This document shows, one piece after another, positions 43,620 to 52,058 of a stretch of DNA of 64,000 nucleotides. The notes beneath the pieces were generated by a model, which worked only from the letters and a program-made list of their open reading frames with translations, was not told the DNA's origin and searched no databases. Source of the DNA: an uncultured Clostridia bacterium (lineage in GTDB: Bacteria; Bacillota; Clostridia; Saccharofermentanales; Saccharofermentanaceae); NCBI GenBank assembly GCA_946407705.1, contig CAMJPC010000014.1:1-64000 (forward strand), given 5' to 3'. The translations under genes and the position numbers were made by a program. The first letter of the stretch is position 1; each line of letters opens with the position of its first letter.

Positions 43620-45308
43620 ATGAGCAAGAACAAGAGCCAGCCGTATATTTTCGTAACCCAGCAGAAGCTTATCGACTTCTGCCGCTATGACATTGGCTGG
43701 TTCGACCTGGTCGGCGGCTCTGCGGACGACGCTTATCCCAGTAACGGATTTGACGTCCAGTGCGAAGTCGATTACCCGATGCAGCTGGAAGACTTAAGGA
43801 TCGCCCTGACACACTTCGCCGATGACGATGTGCCGCTCGATGACTTCCTTTTCGACTGGTGGTACCCGATCATCATGTACTTCTTCCACAACCTTTGTCT
43901 GGACGAGCTTTTCGGACCCGAGCCCGACGCGATGACGTCGATCGAGCTCCCGACCATCCCCATGACAGAGGAAGACATCCTGGTCACGATCCTTGCGGTC
44001 ATCGCCCATTCCGACCTCGACAAGAAGCTTCCTTACAAGCCTCAGTCCCTCTCTCATTACCTCGACATCGAGTCAATGATCTCCATGATCGAGCTCTTCC
44101 AGGAAGACAAGGATCTTCCCGTGACCGAGCGCCGCTTCACGGTTCCGCAGAAGACCGCGTTCATCAACCACTGGGACAACAATCTTCTCCTGAAGGACGC
44201 GCCTGAAGACGTCAAGGCACTCTTCGCCGCTTTCACCGACGAGCTCTGCAAGAAGGAAGTCTTCGAGGCCCTCAAAGCCAAGGCATACGGCTGTTACGGC
44301 GGCAATGCCGTCTTTGCCTGCGACTTTGCCGAGTCCGCAAGGCTCCTCGAACTCCTCTGGAAAAAGTTCAGCTTCGGCTACGCTGCGAACACGTTAGGCT
44401 ACATCCACTACTACGGCAGGCTCGACGGCAAGCCCGACTACGAAAAGGCTTTCTACTACTTCTCCGTCGCCTCGGGCTTCAACATCACCGAGGCCAAGTA
44501 CAAGCTCGCCGACATGTTCATGAAGGGCCAGCACGTTATGCCGAACCCCAATCTCGCCTACCAGACCTACATCAAGCTCTACGACGAGACCAAGTTCTAT
44601 TTCGAGAACGGCGACTACGGCTGCGACTTTGCCGACTGCGCCTTAAGGCTCGGAAGCGCTCTTTCCAACCTTCCGTCCCAGCGCATAAGACGCTACGCAG
44701 TCCTCCTCGAAGCCGACTACGCGATCAACAAGCGCATCCAGAAAGCCTTCGAATACGGCGACAAACAGGTCCGTGCCAAGATCCGCGACGAGCTCGCAAA
44801 AGCCCGCGCCGACCTTCTCCTCGACCCTGACTATCCGCAGCCTTTCGACCGCTGGAGATACATCTATTCCGACTATGCGACCGAGCCCATCGAAGCGTTC
44901 ATCAACAACCGTGACGACAGCTTCTATTCCATGAGGCTCCACAGAACGGGTCTCAACCACGTCAAGTTCACGATCACGAGAATGCCCTCCGTCTCCGGAA
45001 CAAGCCCGCGCCTTTCTTTCGCGACACAGCCCTGGAGCGAGTTCTGCGGTATGGTCAGCAAGCTCGAATTCACGGTCATCGACGACAACGAACACAGCAT
45101 GCTCCAGAAGATCCTGGACAGCGACACTAAAGACACTATCTTCGACAAGCTCGTCATCGAAGAGCCCACGAGCAAACTCAGTTCCATGGCAGGAAGAGCA
45201 GTCGGACTCAAGTGCTTCAAGTTCTTCAGCCACGGACTTCTGGTCTGCTTTGCCTTCGTCGACAAGATCTTCTACAACAAGCCCAAGGACGAATTCCCCG
45301 AGGGCTGA
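43620..45308 (+). CDS. Sel1-repeat protein of unknown function
   Basis: 562 residues. The centre (about 235-330) has Sel1/TPR-like helices: YAANTLGYIHYYGRLDGKPD, then EKAFYYFSVASGFNITEAKY and KLADMFMKGQ. The flanking regions are acidic and show no recognised domain; the N-terminus is rich in Asp and aromatic residues. No signal peptide. AAAGGACAACTT precedes the ATG, 22 bases after the NUDIX stop, so they are co-transcribed. Sel1 proteins are usually protein-interaction scaffolds. Confidence 0.65.
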   Translation: MSKNKSQPYIFVTQQKLIDFCRYDIGWFDLVGGSADDAYPSNGFDVQCEVDYPMQLEDLRIALTHFADDDVPLDDFLFDWWYPIIMYFFHNLCLDELFGPEPDAMTSIELPTIPMTEEDILVTILAVIAHSDLDKKLPYKPQSLSHYLDIESMISMIELFQEDKDLPVTERRFTVPQKTAFINHWDNNLLLKDAPEDVKALFAAFTDELCKKEVFEALKAKAYGCYGGNAVFACDFAESARLLELLWKKFSFGYAANTLGYIHYYGRLDGKPDYEKAFYYFSVASGFNITEAKYKLADMFMKGQHVMPNPNLAYQTYIKLYDETKFYFENGDYGCDFADCALRLGSALSNLPSQRIRRYAVLLEADYAINKRIQKAFEYGDKQVRAKIRDELAKARADLLLDPDYPQPFDRWRYIYSDYATEPIEAFINNRDDSFYSMRLHRTGLNHVKFTITRMPSVSGTSPRLSFATQPWSEFCGMVSKLEFTVIDDNEHSMLQKILDSDTKDTIFDKLVIEEPTSKLSSMAGRAVGLKCFKFFSHGLLVCFAFVDKIFYNKPKDEFPEG

Positions 45309-45317
45309 AATCCTCTC

Positions 45318-45345
45318 TTTACAAACCCGCTGATGCGGGTATAAT
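45318..45345 (+). promoter_or_regulatory. ribU promoter with a palindrome in its spacer
   Basis: TTTACA (45318-45323), 16-base spacer, TATAAT (45340-45345). A hairpin-forming ACCCGC-TGAT-GCGGGT (45325-45340) fills the spacer; it may be an operator or a remnant terminator for the Sel1 gene. The predicted start near 45352 is at the edge of the FMN aptamer. Confidence 0.65.
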
Positions 45346-45350
45346 GAGGT

Positions 45351-45484
45351 CGTCCAAGGCGGAGTGTAATTCTCCGACCGGCGGTGACCCGTGGGATCGG
45401 GAAGCCCGCAAGTCCTGCAAATTTTCTACGGCAGGATCGACGCAGTGAGAGTCTGCGGCCGACGGTAAAGTCCGGAAGAGAGGA
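45351..45484 (+). ncRNA. FMN riboswitch (RFN element)
   Basis: Conserved blocks are in the correct order: GGCGGAGTGTAATTCTCCGACCGGCGGT..., GGGAAGCCCGCAAGTCCTGC, a variable stem, GCAGGAT, then GTCTGCGGCCGACGGTAAAGTCCGG. It lies directly ahead of the riboflavin transporter gene ribU. There is no terminator hairpin between it and the ATG, while the ribosome site AGAGAGG (45478-45483) is right at its 3' edge, so control is probably at translation. FMN would shut off riboflavin uptake. Confidence 0.95.
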
Positions 45485-45493
45485 AGTGTTTAT

Positions 45494-46183
45494 ATGTCAA
45501 TCTCATCCCCTTCAACTGTCGGCATTGCCGATGCTAAGTCACGCCGCAAGGCAATGATCCGCCGCATCACGGTTACGGCGATCCTCACCGCAATGGCATT
45601 CGTGCTCATGTATCTCGAAGTGCCGCTCCCGTTCATGCCGCCATTCCTTAAGTTCGATTTCTCCGAGGTTCCCGTACTTGTCGGAGCATTCGCACTCGGT
45701 CCCGTCTGGGGCATCGTCATCGAGCTCCTCAAGAACCTGATCCACCTGCCCTTCACTTCAACAATGGGCATCGGCGAACTCTCCAACTTCATCACGGGAT
45801 CACTTTTCGTGGGCTTCTCCGGCCTCGTTTACCTCAAGCTGCACACCCGCAAAGGCGCCGCCCTCGCAATGGCAGTCGGCACCCTCGCCCTCGCAGTCAT
45901 CGCAGTCCCGGTCAACGCCTTCATCACGCTGCCCCTCTATGGCTCAGTTATGGGCTTTTCGACTGACGCGATCATCGGCATGAGCGCCGCCGTCAACCCG
46001 CTCATCAAATCCAAGTGGACCCTGCTCTGCTTCGCATTCGTCCCCTTTAACCTTTTCAAGGGCATCGTCGTCTCGGCAATTACGTTCTTCATCTACAAGC
46101 CCGTCTCCAAGCTGATCCACCAGACCCGCGAGATCACCCGCGGCGAAAAGGACGCAGCTGAACCTGAGACTGAACAGGTGTAA
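45494..46183 (+). CDS. ribU: ECF transporter S component for riboflavin
   Basis: 229 residues with about six hydrophobic helices. RibU-type features: PFLKFDFSEVPVLVGAFALGP and IVIELLKNLIHLPFTSTMGIGELSNF. It binds riboflavin and works with the shared energising module (EcfT-EcfA-EcfA'), which is not in this window. A basic N-terminus (SRRKAMIRR) precedes the first helix. The FMN riboswitch upstream supports the substrate. AGAGAGG lies 10 bases before the ATG. Confidence 0.95.
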   Translation: MSISSPSTVGIADAKSRRKAMIRRITVTAILTAMAFVLMYLEVPLPFMPPFLKFDFSEVPVLVGAFALGPVWGIVIELLKNLIHLPFTSTMGIGELSNFITGSLFVGFSGLVYLKLHTRKGAALAMAVGTLALAVIAVPVNAFITLPLYGSVMGFSTDAIIGMSAAVNPLIKSKWTLLCFAFVPFNLFKGIVVSAITFFIYKPVSKLIHQTREITRGEKDAAEPETEQV

Positions 46184-46188
46184 GCGCT

Positions 46189-46414
46189 GACCTACAAGAT
46201 TTAGATCGACCCCGTTTTTGTAGGTCATTTCAGGCTCCGAAAAACGTAAAAACAACTAAAAAGACCTACAAGAAAGGCACTTGTCCTGTTTTTGTAGGTC
46301 TTTTTCGTTTGAATACGCCTGTTTTGCTTGAAAAACGACCTACAAAAATCCGGTTTTCCCGTTTCTTGTAGGTCACGCACATACGAAAACGGTCAAAAAG
46401 GCTGTTTTCGTATG
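46189..46414. repeat. Array of three GACCTACAA/TTGTAGGTC hairpins plus a fourth hairpin
   Basis: The stem GACCTACAA...TTGTAGGTC occurs at 46189-46226, 46263-46300 and 46337-46374, exactly 74 bases apart each time, with conserved stems but diverged loops and linkers. A different hairpin CATACGAAAAC/GTTTTCGTATG follows (46380-46414). The array fills the gap between the convergent ribU and esterase genes. It is not a CRISPR array, since stems rather than whole units are conserved. The second hairpin is also a terminator. Confidence 0.85.
46258..46305. terminator. Bidirectional terminator within the hairpin array
   Basis: AAAAAGACCTACAA (46258-46271) pairs perfectly over 14 bases with TTGTAGGTCTTTTT (46292-46305). 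It has T-tracts on both strands and sits between convergent genes, as expected for a shared terminator of ribU and the esterase. Confidence 0.75.
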
Positions 46415-46423
46415 TAAGCCCGT

Positions 46424-47311
46424 TCAGATCTTCCTCGTCGCGTTATCCGTAATGAGCTGAATGGCTTTCTGCGACTGCGGCCACTCGGGGTGCGCGATCG
46501 GGAAAACGTGATGCATGTGGAGCTCGCCGTCGTTCGCGGCGTCATAGAAAAGCGCGTCATCCAGGAGTTCCTTGAGCTTTTTGTTCTCCTCGCGCAGGAA
46601 GTCTTCCTCGCCCGTGATCAGGCAGACTTTGAGGTCTTTGTCGCGCTCTGCGAGCGGCGTGATGTCGAAAACATATTCGGGAAGTTTCTTTTTGTCCTTC
46701 TTGCTGCCCGTTGCGTTCTCCTCGAAAAAGATCCCCGGGAAAGCCTTCGGATGATACCTTAAGCCGCCGCAGATGAGACCTGCGGAAATCACCTGTCCCT
46801 CGGGCTTTTCGAAGACAAAGAGCTCGTTGGCAACGTTGCTGTTCCTGGCTGCGAGAGCTCCGATCAGGGCAAGATAACCTCCTGCGGAATCGCCCGTTAA
46901 GTGGAACTTTTCGATGCCGTATTTGGCGGTAAGGAAATTCATGCATCTGATGATCTGGCTTAAGATCTTTGACAGTCCCGCCTGCGGCATCAGGGTGTAA
47001 TCCATGTTGGCGACCGGGATCCCGGAGTGCCTTGCAAGGTGCATTCCGAAGCACTTGTCGAGCACCTTGGTGCCGTAAACAAACGCGCCTCCGTGGATCA
47101 GAAGGAAACATTCCTTCGAGCTGTCCACGTTTGAGGGGCGGTAGTAATCGAGTGTGAGATTCAAAGGATCTCCCGACCAGTTGACGTCTTCATCGATCCT
47201 GACGTCAGCGGGATATACTTCGGAAGCGAGACGCGGGGCATCGGATTCGGTGCAGTTCTTTATCCAGACCTTGACCTGGCTTTCTGCTCTCATCATAAGT
47301 AAGCTCTTCAT
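46424..47311 (-). CDS. Alpha/beta hydrolase, hormone-sensitive-lipase type
   Basis: 295 residues. The oxyanion motif is LLIHGGAFVYG, the nucleophile elbow LTGDSAGGYLAL, the acid probably in TGEEDFLREEN and the His in HMHHVFPIAHPEW. It should hydrolyse small carboxylic esters. No signal peptide. GGGGGTGACGCG precedes the ATG at 47311. It is a single-gene unit facing the hairpin array. Confidence 0.88.
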   Translation of the reverse strand: MKSLLMMRAESQVKVWIKNCTESDAPRLASEVYPADVRIDEDVNWSGDPLNLTLDYYRPSNVDSSKECFLLIHGGAFVYGTKVLDKCFGMHLARHSGIPVANMDYTLMPQAGLSKILSQIIRCMNFLTAKYGIEKFHLTGDSAGGYLALIGALAARNSNVANELFVFEKPEGQVISAGLICGGLRYHPKAFPGIFFEENATGSKKDKKKLPEYVFDITPLAERDKDLKVCLITGEEDFLREENKKLKELLDDALFYDAANDGELHMHHVFPIAHPEWPQSQKAIQLITDNATRKI

Positions 47312-47408
47312 CGCGTCACCCCCTTTGCGTTCAGGCAGTCGGTTTTCGTTACGATTAATTATAGAAAAATTCTTTTCGATTTACACCCCCACAACACACT
47401 GCGGCTGT

Positions 47409-47417
47409 TGATATAAT
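47409..47417 (+). promoter_or_regulatory. Extended -10 promoter of the fumarase genes
   Basis: TGATATAAT: a perfect TATAAT (47412-47417) with the extended TG one base before it. There is no good -35, which extended -10 promoters can do without. The leader would be about 26 bases and includes the GGAGG site. Confidence 0.6.
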
Positions 47418-47449
47418 AGGAGCGAAAAAACTAACGGAGGACAGTGTTG

Positions 47450-48352
47450 ATGTCATACGATAAAGCAGCCGAAGAGCGCCTTTCCGAGCTTGTCTCGGCG
47501 TTCATCTGCCACGCTTCCGGACACCTTCCGGACGACGTCCGCAAAAGGCTTTCGGAGATGGCCGAAGTCGAGAACGAAGGGTTCGCGCCGGAGATCTACA
47601 ACGTAATGAAAAAGAACATGGAGATGGCCGACAAGCTCGGCAGGCCTTCGTGTCAGGATACGGGAATCCCGCAGTTTTTCGCGAGGGTCGGGACGAAATT
47701 TCCTTTCCTTGACGAGATCGAACCCGCACTCATCGACGCGGTCAAAAAGGCAACCGAGAGGGCACCTTTGAGACACAATGCGGTAGAGGTTTTCGACGAG
47801 TACAACACAGGCAACAACATCGGCCACAAGGTGCCGTGGATCGACTGGGAACTGGTTCAGGACAGCGATCAGCTCGAGCTCTATTTCTATATGGCGGGCG
47901 GCGGATGTTCGCTCCCCGGAATGGCGAAGGTCTTAATGCCTCTCGAAGGCTATGAAGGTATCGCGAAAGCGGTCTTTGACCAGATGACGACATACGGCGT
48001 AAACGCCTGCCCTCCCTGCCTCGTAGGCATAGGCATCGCAGGTTCCGCAGAAGTCGCCGCGAAACTTTCAAAAAAAGCACTGCTCCGTCCGGTCGGTTCA
48101 CACAATGAGAATCCCAAGGCTGCGCAGATGGAAAAGGATTTCGAGGAAGGCCTTAATTCGATCGGCTTAGGTCCCGGCGGATTCGGCGGCAAGCTCTCCG
48201 TCATGGGCGTTAACATCGAGCAGGCGGCAAGACATCCCGCAACGCTTGCGATGGGTCTTTCGACTGCATGCTGGGCACACAGAAGGGCCGGCATCAGGAT
48301 CAGCCCCGACTTCACATATGATTTCTTCACGCATAAAGGAGTCACTTTATGA
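47450..48352 (+). CDS. fumA: Class I fumarate hydratase, alpha subunit
   Basis: 300 residues from the ATG at 47450, which has GGAGG nine bases upstream; GTG 47444 and TTG 47447 are too close to it. The alpha part of the two-subunit [4Fe-4S] hydratase family (fumarase, or L-tartrate dehydratase). Family pieces: CQDTGIPQFF, PHK-type NIGHKVPWIDWE, GGGCSLPGM and CPPCLVGIGIAG. It interconverts fumarate and malate and is oxygen-sensitive. Its end overlaps the beta subunit by ATGA. Confidence 0.9.
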   Translation: MSYDKAAEERLSELVSAFICHASGHLPDDVRKRLSEMAEVENEGFAPEIYNVMKKNMEMADKLGRPSCQDTGIPQFFARVGTKFPFLDEIEPALIDAVKKATERAPLRHNAVEVFDEYNTGNNIGHKVPWIDWELVQDSDQLELYFYMAGGGCSLPGMAKVLMPLEGYEGIAKAVFDQMTTYGVNACPPCLVGIGIAGSAEVAAKLSKKALLRPVGSHNENPKAAQMEKDFEEGLNSIGLGPGGFGGKLSVMGVNIEQAARHPATLAMGLSTACWAHRRAGIRISPDFTYDFFTHKGVTL

Positions 48353-48972
48353 GCACGTTTTATTTCACAACTCCCGTGTCTGACGAAGACATCAGGAAGG
48401 TACATATCGGCGATGTTATCTACCTGACCGGCGACATCACGACCGGCCGCGACGACGTCCACATCAGGGTCGTAAACGGCGGCAAGGATTCACCCGTCGA
48501 CCTTAAGGGCAAGGCTATCTTCCACGCCGGCCCGATCATGAAAAAGATCAGCGCAGAAGGCGAACCCGACAAGTACAAGGTCATCAGCGTAGGCCCTACC
48601 ACTTCCATGAGAATGGAAAAAGCCGAGGCTGAATTTCTCAAGGCCACCGGCACCAAGATCATCATCGGCAAGGGCGGCATGGGCCCCAAGACCACACAGG
48701 GCTGCGTCGACAACTGCGCGATCCACACCATTTTTCCGGGCGGCTGCGCTGTAGTTGCTGCTGAGGAATGCGTTGACGTTGAAGGCGTTGAATGGCTCGA
48801 CCTCGGAATGCCCGAAGCGATGTGGAAGCTCAAGGCCGAGAATTTCGGACCTCTGATCGTCTCGATCGATTCATACGGCAACAACCTGATCGAGAACAAT
48901 AAAGTTGAATTCCAAAGCAAAAAGGAAGCTGCTCTTGAGGGACTTAAGGGCAAGCTTGATTTCATGCACTGA
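48349..48972 (+). CDS. fumB: Class I fumarate hydratase, beta subunit
   Basis: 207 residues. The swivelling beta part: GDVIYLTGDITTGRDDVHIR, KAIFHAGPIMKK, GPTTSMRM, GKGGMGPKT and the ending part with GMPEAMWKLKAENFGP are typical. The substrate (fumarate rather than tartrate) is the more common one but is inferred. It is translationally coupled to the alpha subunit, and its TGA overlaps the next ATG (TGATG). Confidence 0.9.
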   Translation: MSTFYFTTPVSDEDIRKVHIGDVIYLTGDITTGRDDVHIRVVNGGKDSPVDLKGKAIFHAGPIMKKISAEGEPDKYKVISVGPTTSMRMEKAEAEFLKATGTKIIIGKGGMGPKTTQGCVDNCAIHTIFPGGCAVVAAEECVDVEGVEWLDLGMPEAMWKLKAENFGPLIVSIDSYGNNLIENNKVEFQSKKEAALEGLKGKLDFMH

Positions 48973-49670
48973 TGTCAGACTATCCGGATCTCAAAGAACT
49001 TAAAACAAAAGGCGTAAAGCTCCTGATCTTCGACCTTGACGGCACGCTCCTCGATTCGATGAACGTGTGGAACAAGGTCGACATCGATTTCCTCGGACGC
49101 TACGGCTATGAAGTAACGCCCGAATATACCGACGTCGTAAAACGCGTGTCGGTCGATGAGGCCGCGCTCTACACAAAAAAGAGATTCAGGATCCCGCTCT
49201 CGCCGCAGGAGATCATCGCCGAATGGGACAAGATGGTCAGCGGTTTTTATCAGAATGAGGTTTTGTTAAAGCCCAATGTGAGAGCGTATCTTGAGGATGC
49301 AAAGCGCCTCGGTTTCCGCATGGGCGTGGCTACCGCGCTCACCAGGAACAACGCTGTCGCGGGCCTTACCAGGAACAGGATACTTCAGGATTTCGATGCG
49401 GTGATCACACTCGAAGACGTCGGCAAAAAGATCGACAAATCTTCACCTGACATCTTCATCAAAGTATTGAATTACGTTAATGCCGGAGGCGGCTCAATAA
49501 CACCTTCGCAGACTCTTGTTTACGACGATGTTGCGGCTGCCGCGCAAGGCGCAAGAAACGGCGGTTTTCTCACCTGCGCAGTCTATGATGAGATCGGCTG
49601 CGGAGATCCCGTTAAGTGGGAGAGCTTCGCAGCCGAGTGTGATTATTCAGTCAAAGAATTTCAGTTCTGA
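48972..49670 (+). CDS. HAD-family hydrolase (beta-phosphoglucomutase-like)
   Basis: 232 residues. Motif I FDLDGTLLDS; a helical cap from about 35 to 105; motif II VATALTR (Thr); motif III KIDKSSPD (Lys); motif IV VYDDVAAAAQ. It belongs to the PgmB/Gph branch, substrate unknown. It overlaps fumB by one base. Its stop abuts the stop of the convergent lipoprotein gene with no terminator between. Confidence 0.85.
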   Translation: MSDYPDLKELKTKGVKLLIFDLDGTLLDSMNVWNKVDIDFLGRYGYEVTPEYTDVVKRVSVDEAALYTKKRFRIPLSPQEIIAEWDKMVSGFYQNEVLLKPNVRAYLEDAKRLGFRMGVATALTRNNAVAGLTRNRILQDFDAVITLEDVGKKIDKSSPDIFIKVLNYVNAGGGSITPSQTLVYDDVAAAAQGARNGGFLTCAVYDEIGCGDPVKWESFAAECDYSVKEFQF

Positions 49671-50855
49671 TTATTTCTTGTCTTCGGACTTTTCTTCAGT
49701 CTTCTCTTCTTTCTTTTCATCCTTCTTTTCGCCGGGCTTAGCATCGGTCTGTGATGCCTGTGCTGCTGCCTGAGGAGCGGGAGCCGGTGCGCCTGCGTTC
49801 TGAGCTGCCAATGCTGCTGCCCTGAGTGCTGCTCTCTTCTTTCTCTTCTTCTTGACGGAGCTGACGATGATCAGGACAACGACAACCGAGATGACGATGA
49901 AAGGTACCAGGACGGGAGATACCGCAACGAGGACGAGGAAGAGTCCCTTGAAGAATTCAGCGATGTTCTTGAGTGAATTCTTGAACGTCTTTGCGATCTT
50001 ATCGCCGTAGGTGTCAACGTGAGGTGCTTCCTGAGGCTTGATCTCCATGACTTCCCTGACTCTGAGGTTGAGGGTTGCGTATGTGACCTGGTTTTCGAGA
50101 ACGCGGAGAGTGGACTCTGCGCTTTCGATCTGATATCTGACCTCTGTGAGCCTGTTCTGGAGAACGATGATGGAATCAAGGTCCTTGGCCTGCTTGAGGA
50201 GCTCGGTGAGCTGTTCCTGCTCAACTCTGAGGGAGTCGAGTCTTGCCTTTGTGTCAACATAGCTGAGAGTTACGTCCGTCGTGCTCTCGTTGGTGCTCGT
50301 TACGGTGCAGTTCTCGCCGACTGCGGAAATGAGCGCGTCAAGTCCGTCAGCGGGAACTCTGATCACATAGTTTGCAGAGCGGAGGCTTCCCTTCTTGCCC
50401 GTGCCGCTTACGCCGGAATTCTCGATGTAGCCTCCGAGCGCCTTGACCTTATCTTCAACGCTCTGTCTTACGCTGTCGAAAGCGGTCGTCTCCGCAACGA
50501 TCGCAACGTTCCTGATGAGAAGTCTGCCCTTGGTCGGATCGACGTTTGCCTGATTGGAATTATTGCCGTTTGCAGCGGGTGCAGGTGTCTCGGCTGCTGC
50601 CTGGGTCTCTTCTGTCTTTGTTTCTTTTCTCGCCGCAGCACCGGACAGGGATCCTGTCCTCGCCTTGCTGTTGGCGGTCATCGCGGAATCAACATCGGCT
50701 CCTTCATAGGCTTCGCCATCTTCGGCATAGTAGCCGTTACGTACCTGATATGTGCTTACCGGAGCACCGGATTTGAATGACGATGCGCATCCGACGAGAG
50801 TCAGGAGCGACATCATCGATGCGGTTATGATCAAAGCAATCTTTTTCTTTTTCAT
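49671..50855 (-). CDS. DUF4349 lipoprotein
   Basis: 394 residues. Signal peptide with lipobox TLVGC (Cys23). An Ala/Thr/Glu-rich linker (50-105) is followed by DUF4349 (about 110-330; GRLLIRNVAIVAETTAFD, then a coiled coil with LDSLRVEQEQLTELL), a transmembrane helix (about 305-335) and a basic then Ala/Pro and Lys/Glu-rich cytoplasmic tail. DUF4349 proteins are anchored at both ends; their role is unknown. GTGAGGATAATCAC precedes the ATG. Confidence 0.82.
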   Translation of the reverse strand: MKKKKIALIITASMMSLLTLVGCASSFKSGAPVSTYQVRNGYYAEDGEAYEGADVDSAMTANSKARTGSLSGAAARKETKTEETQAAAETPAPAANGNNSNQANVDPTKGRLLIRNVAIVAETTAFDSVRQSVEDKVKALGGYIENSGVSGTGKKGSLRSANYVIRVPADGLDALISAVGENCTVTSTNESTTDVTLSYVDTKARLDSLRVEQEQLTELLKQAKDLDSIIVLQNRLTEVRYQIESAESTLRVLENQVTYATLNLRVREVMEIKPQEAPHVDTYGDKIAKTFKNSLKNIAEFFKGLFLVLVAVSPVLVPFIVISVVVVLIIVSSVKKKRKKRAALRAAALAAQNAGAPAPAPQAAAQASQTDAKPGEKKDEKKEEKTEEKSEDKK

Positions 50856-50971
50856 GTGATTATCCTCACTTTCGTATCGTGTCTACACCTTTAATACAGA
50901 ATAACACGGCGAAATGTTGCACGCCTACTCAAAATTTCTTTTCGAAGCGCGAAAACCCTTCCCGGCATTTG

Positions 50972-50980
50972 TGGTATATT
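50972..50980 (+). promoter_or_regulatory. Extended -10 promoter giving a near-leaderless FkbM message
   Basis: TGGTATATT: TG one base before TATATT (50975-50980), with no good -35. Only 7 bases separate the hexamer from the ATG at 50988 and no ribosome site is present, so the transcript should start at or next to the start codon. Confidence 0.5.
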
Positions 50981-50987
50981 TCAACAA

Positions 50988-52058
50988 ATGGAATTCTATG
51001 ATGTCACAACCGATCTCTGGTCTTATCTCGAAAAAGAGAACAGACCGCTCGTGATCTACGGCACCGGAGACGGCGCCGACAAGATCATCGACGAACTCGG
51101 CAGACGTGGTCTCTCACGTCTGATCACCGGCATTTTCGCAAGTCCGGGCTTCGTACGCGAAGGCCGCGTCTTCAGAGGTTTCCCCGTCGAGCCCTTCGAA
51201 GACATTTACGCGCGCCTTTCCGGTTTCATCGTGCTCGCAGCCTTCGGCTCCGCGCTCCCCGACGTTCTTTCATATGTTTATTCTCTAGAAGAAAAATGCG
51301 AACTGTATGCGCCCGACGTCCCCGTCTGCGGCGGCGAAGTTTTCGACATGGAATTCGTAAAGCGCAATGAAGACCGCCTCGCAAATGTCTATTCGAGACT
51401 TGCGGATGACCTCTCTCAAAAGACCTTCAGAGACCTCGTAAACTACAAGCTCTCGGGCAGTCTCAAATACCTGCGTTCATGTGAGGTCACGCCTGACGAA
51501 GCAGACGGCATACTGGGACCTTTCAAAGAGAGTTCTTTCATCGATCTGGGCGCATATAGAGGTGATACTCTCATAAGATTCACGCAGATGTTCCCCGCAT
51601 TTATTTCGGCAACCGCCTTGGAACCCGAACGTCACTCTTTCTCCAAGCTTAAGGCATGTGCCGGTGAACTGAATATTCCCGTAACCTGCGTGAATGCGCT
51701 GGTGTCAGACACCTGCGGAAAAGCACTGATCACAAGCTCCAGAGGCCGCGGAACGAGAGCCGCATCTGGCAGCGGAAGCGGCCGCGAGATAGATAAGGTG
51801 ACAGTCGATTCACTGGCTGACGCAAAGCGCGCGGGCTTCATAAAGATCGACGTTGAAGGCAGCGAATTCGCGGCGATCGAAGGCGCGCGCAACACGATTA
51901 CGGATCAAAGACCGCAGATAAAGATCGCGTGCTATCACAAGAGCGCGGATCTTTTCGAGATACCCGAGACTGTCTTTGAGATAAGGGACGACTACCGCCT
52001 CTTCATGCGCCATACCCCTTGCATTCCGGGCTGGGATGTTGATTACTATTTCTTATGA
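50988..52058 (+). CDS. FkbM-family methyltransferase
   Basis: 356 residues. An N-terminal 160-residue part begins with a nucleotide-like loop VIYGTGDGADKIIDELGRRG. The C-terminal SAM-dependent domain (about 180-350) has FIDLGAYRGDTLIRF, ALEPERHSF, TVDSLADAK and FIKIDVEGSEFAAIEGA, typical of FkbM/Methyltransf_21. Such enzymes often methylate sugars or glycans. No ribosome binding site is present. The last four bases overlap the phosphodiesterase gene. Confidence 0.85.
   Translation: MEFYDVTTDLWSYLEKENRPLVIYGTGDGADKIIDELGRRGLSRLITGIFASPGFVREGRVFRGFPVEPFEDIYARLSGFIVLAAFGSALPDVLSYVYSLEEKCELYAPDVPVCGGEVFDMEFVKRNEDRLANVYSRLADDLSQKTFRDLVNYKLSGSLKYLRSCEVTPDEADGILGPFKESSFIDLGAYRGDTLIRFTQMFPAFISATALEPERHSFSKLKACAGELNIPVTCVNALVSDTCGKALITSSRGRGTRAASGSGSGREIDKVTVDSLADAKRAGFIKIDVEGSEFAAIEGARNTITDQRPQIKIACYHKSADLFEIPETVFEIRDDYRLFMRHTPCIPGWDVDYYFL

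Noticed and set aside
46189..46414. Possible CRISPR array
   Set aside because: Repeats are hairpin arms with diverged interiors, not identical direct repeats with unique spacers, and no cas genes are present.
47444..47449. GTG or TTG start for fumarase alpha
   Set aside because: They are 3-6 bases from GGAGG; the ATG at 47450 has normal spacing.
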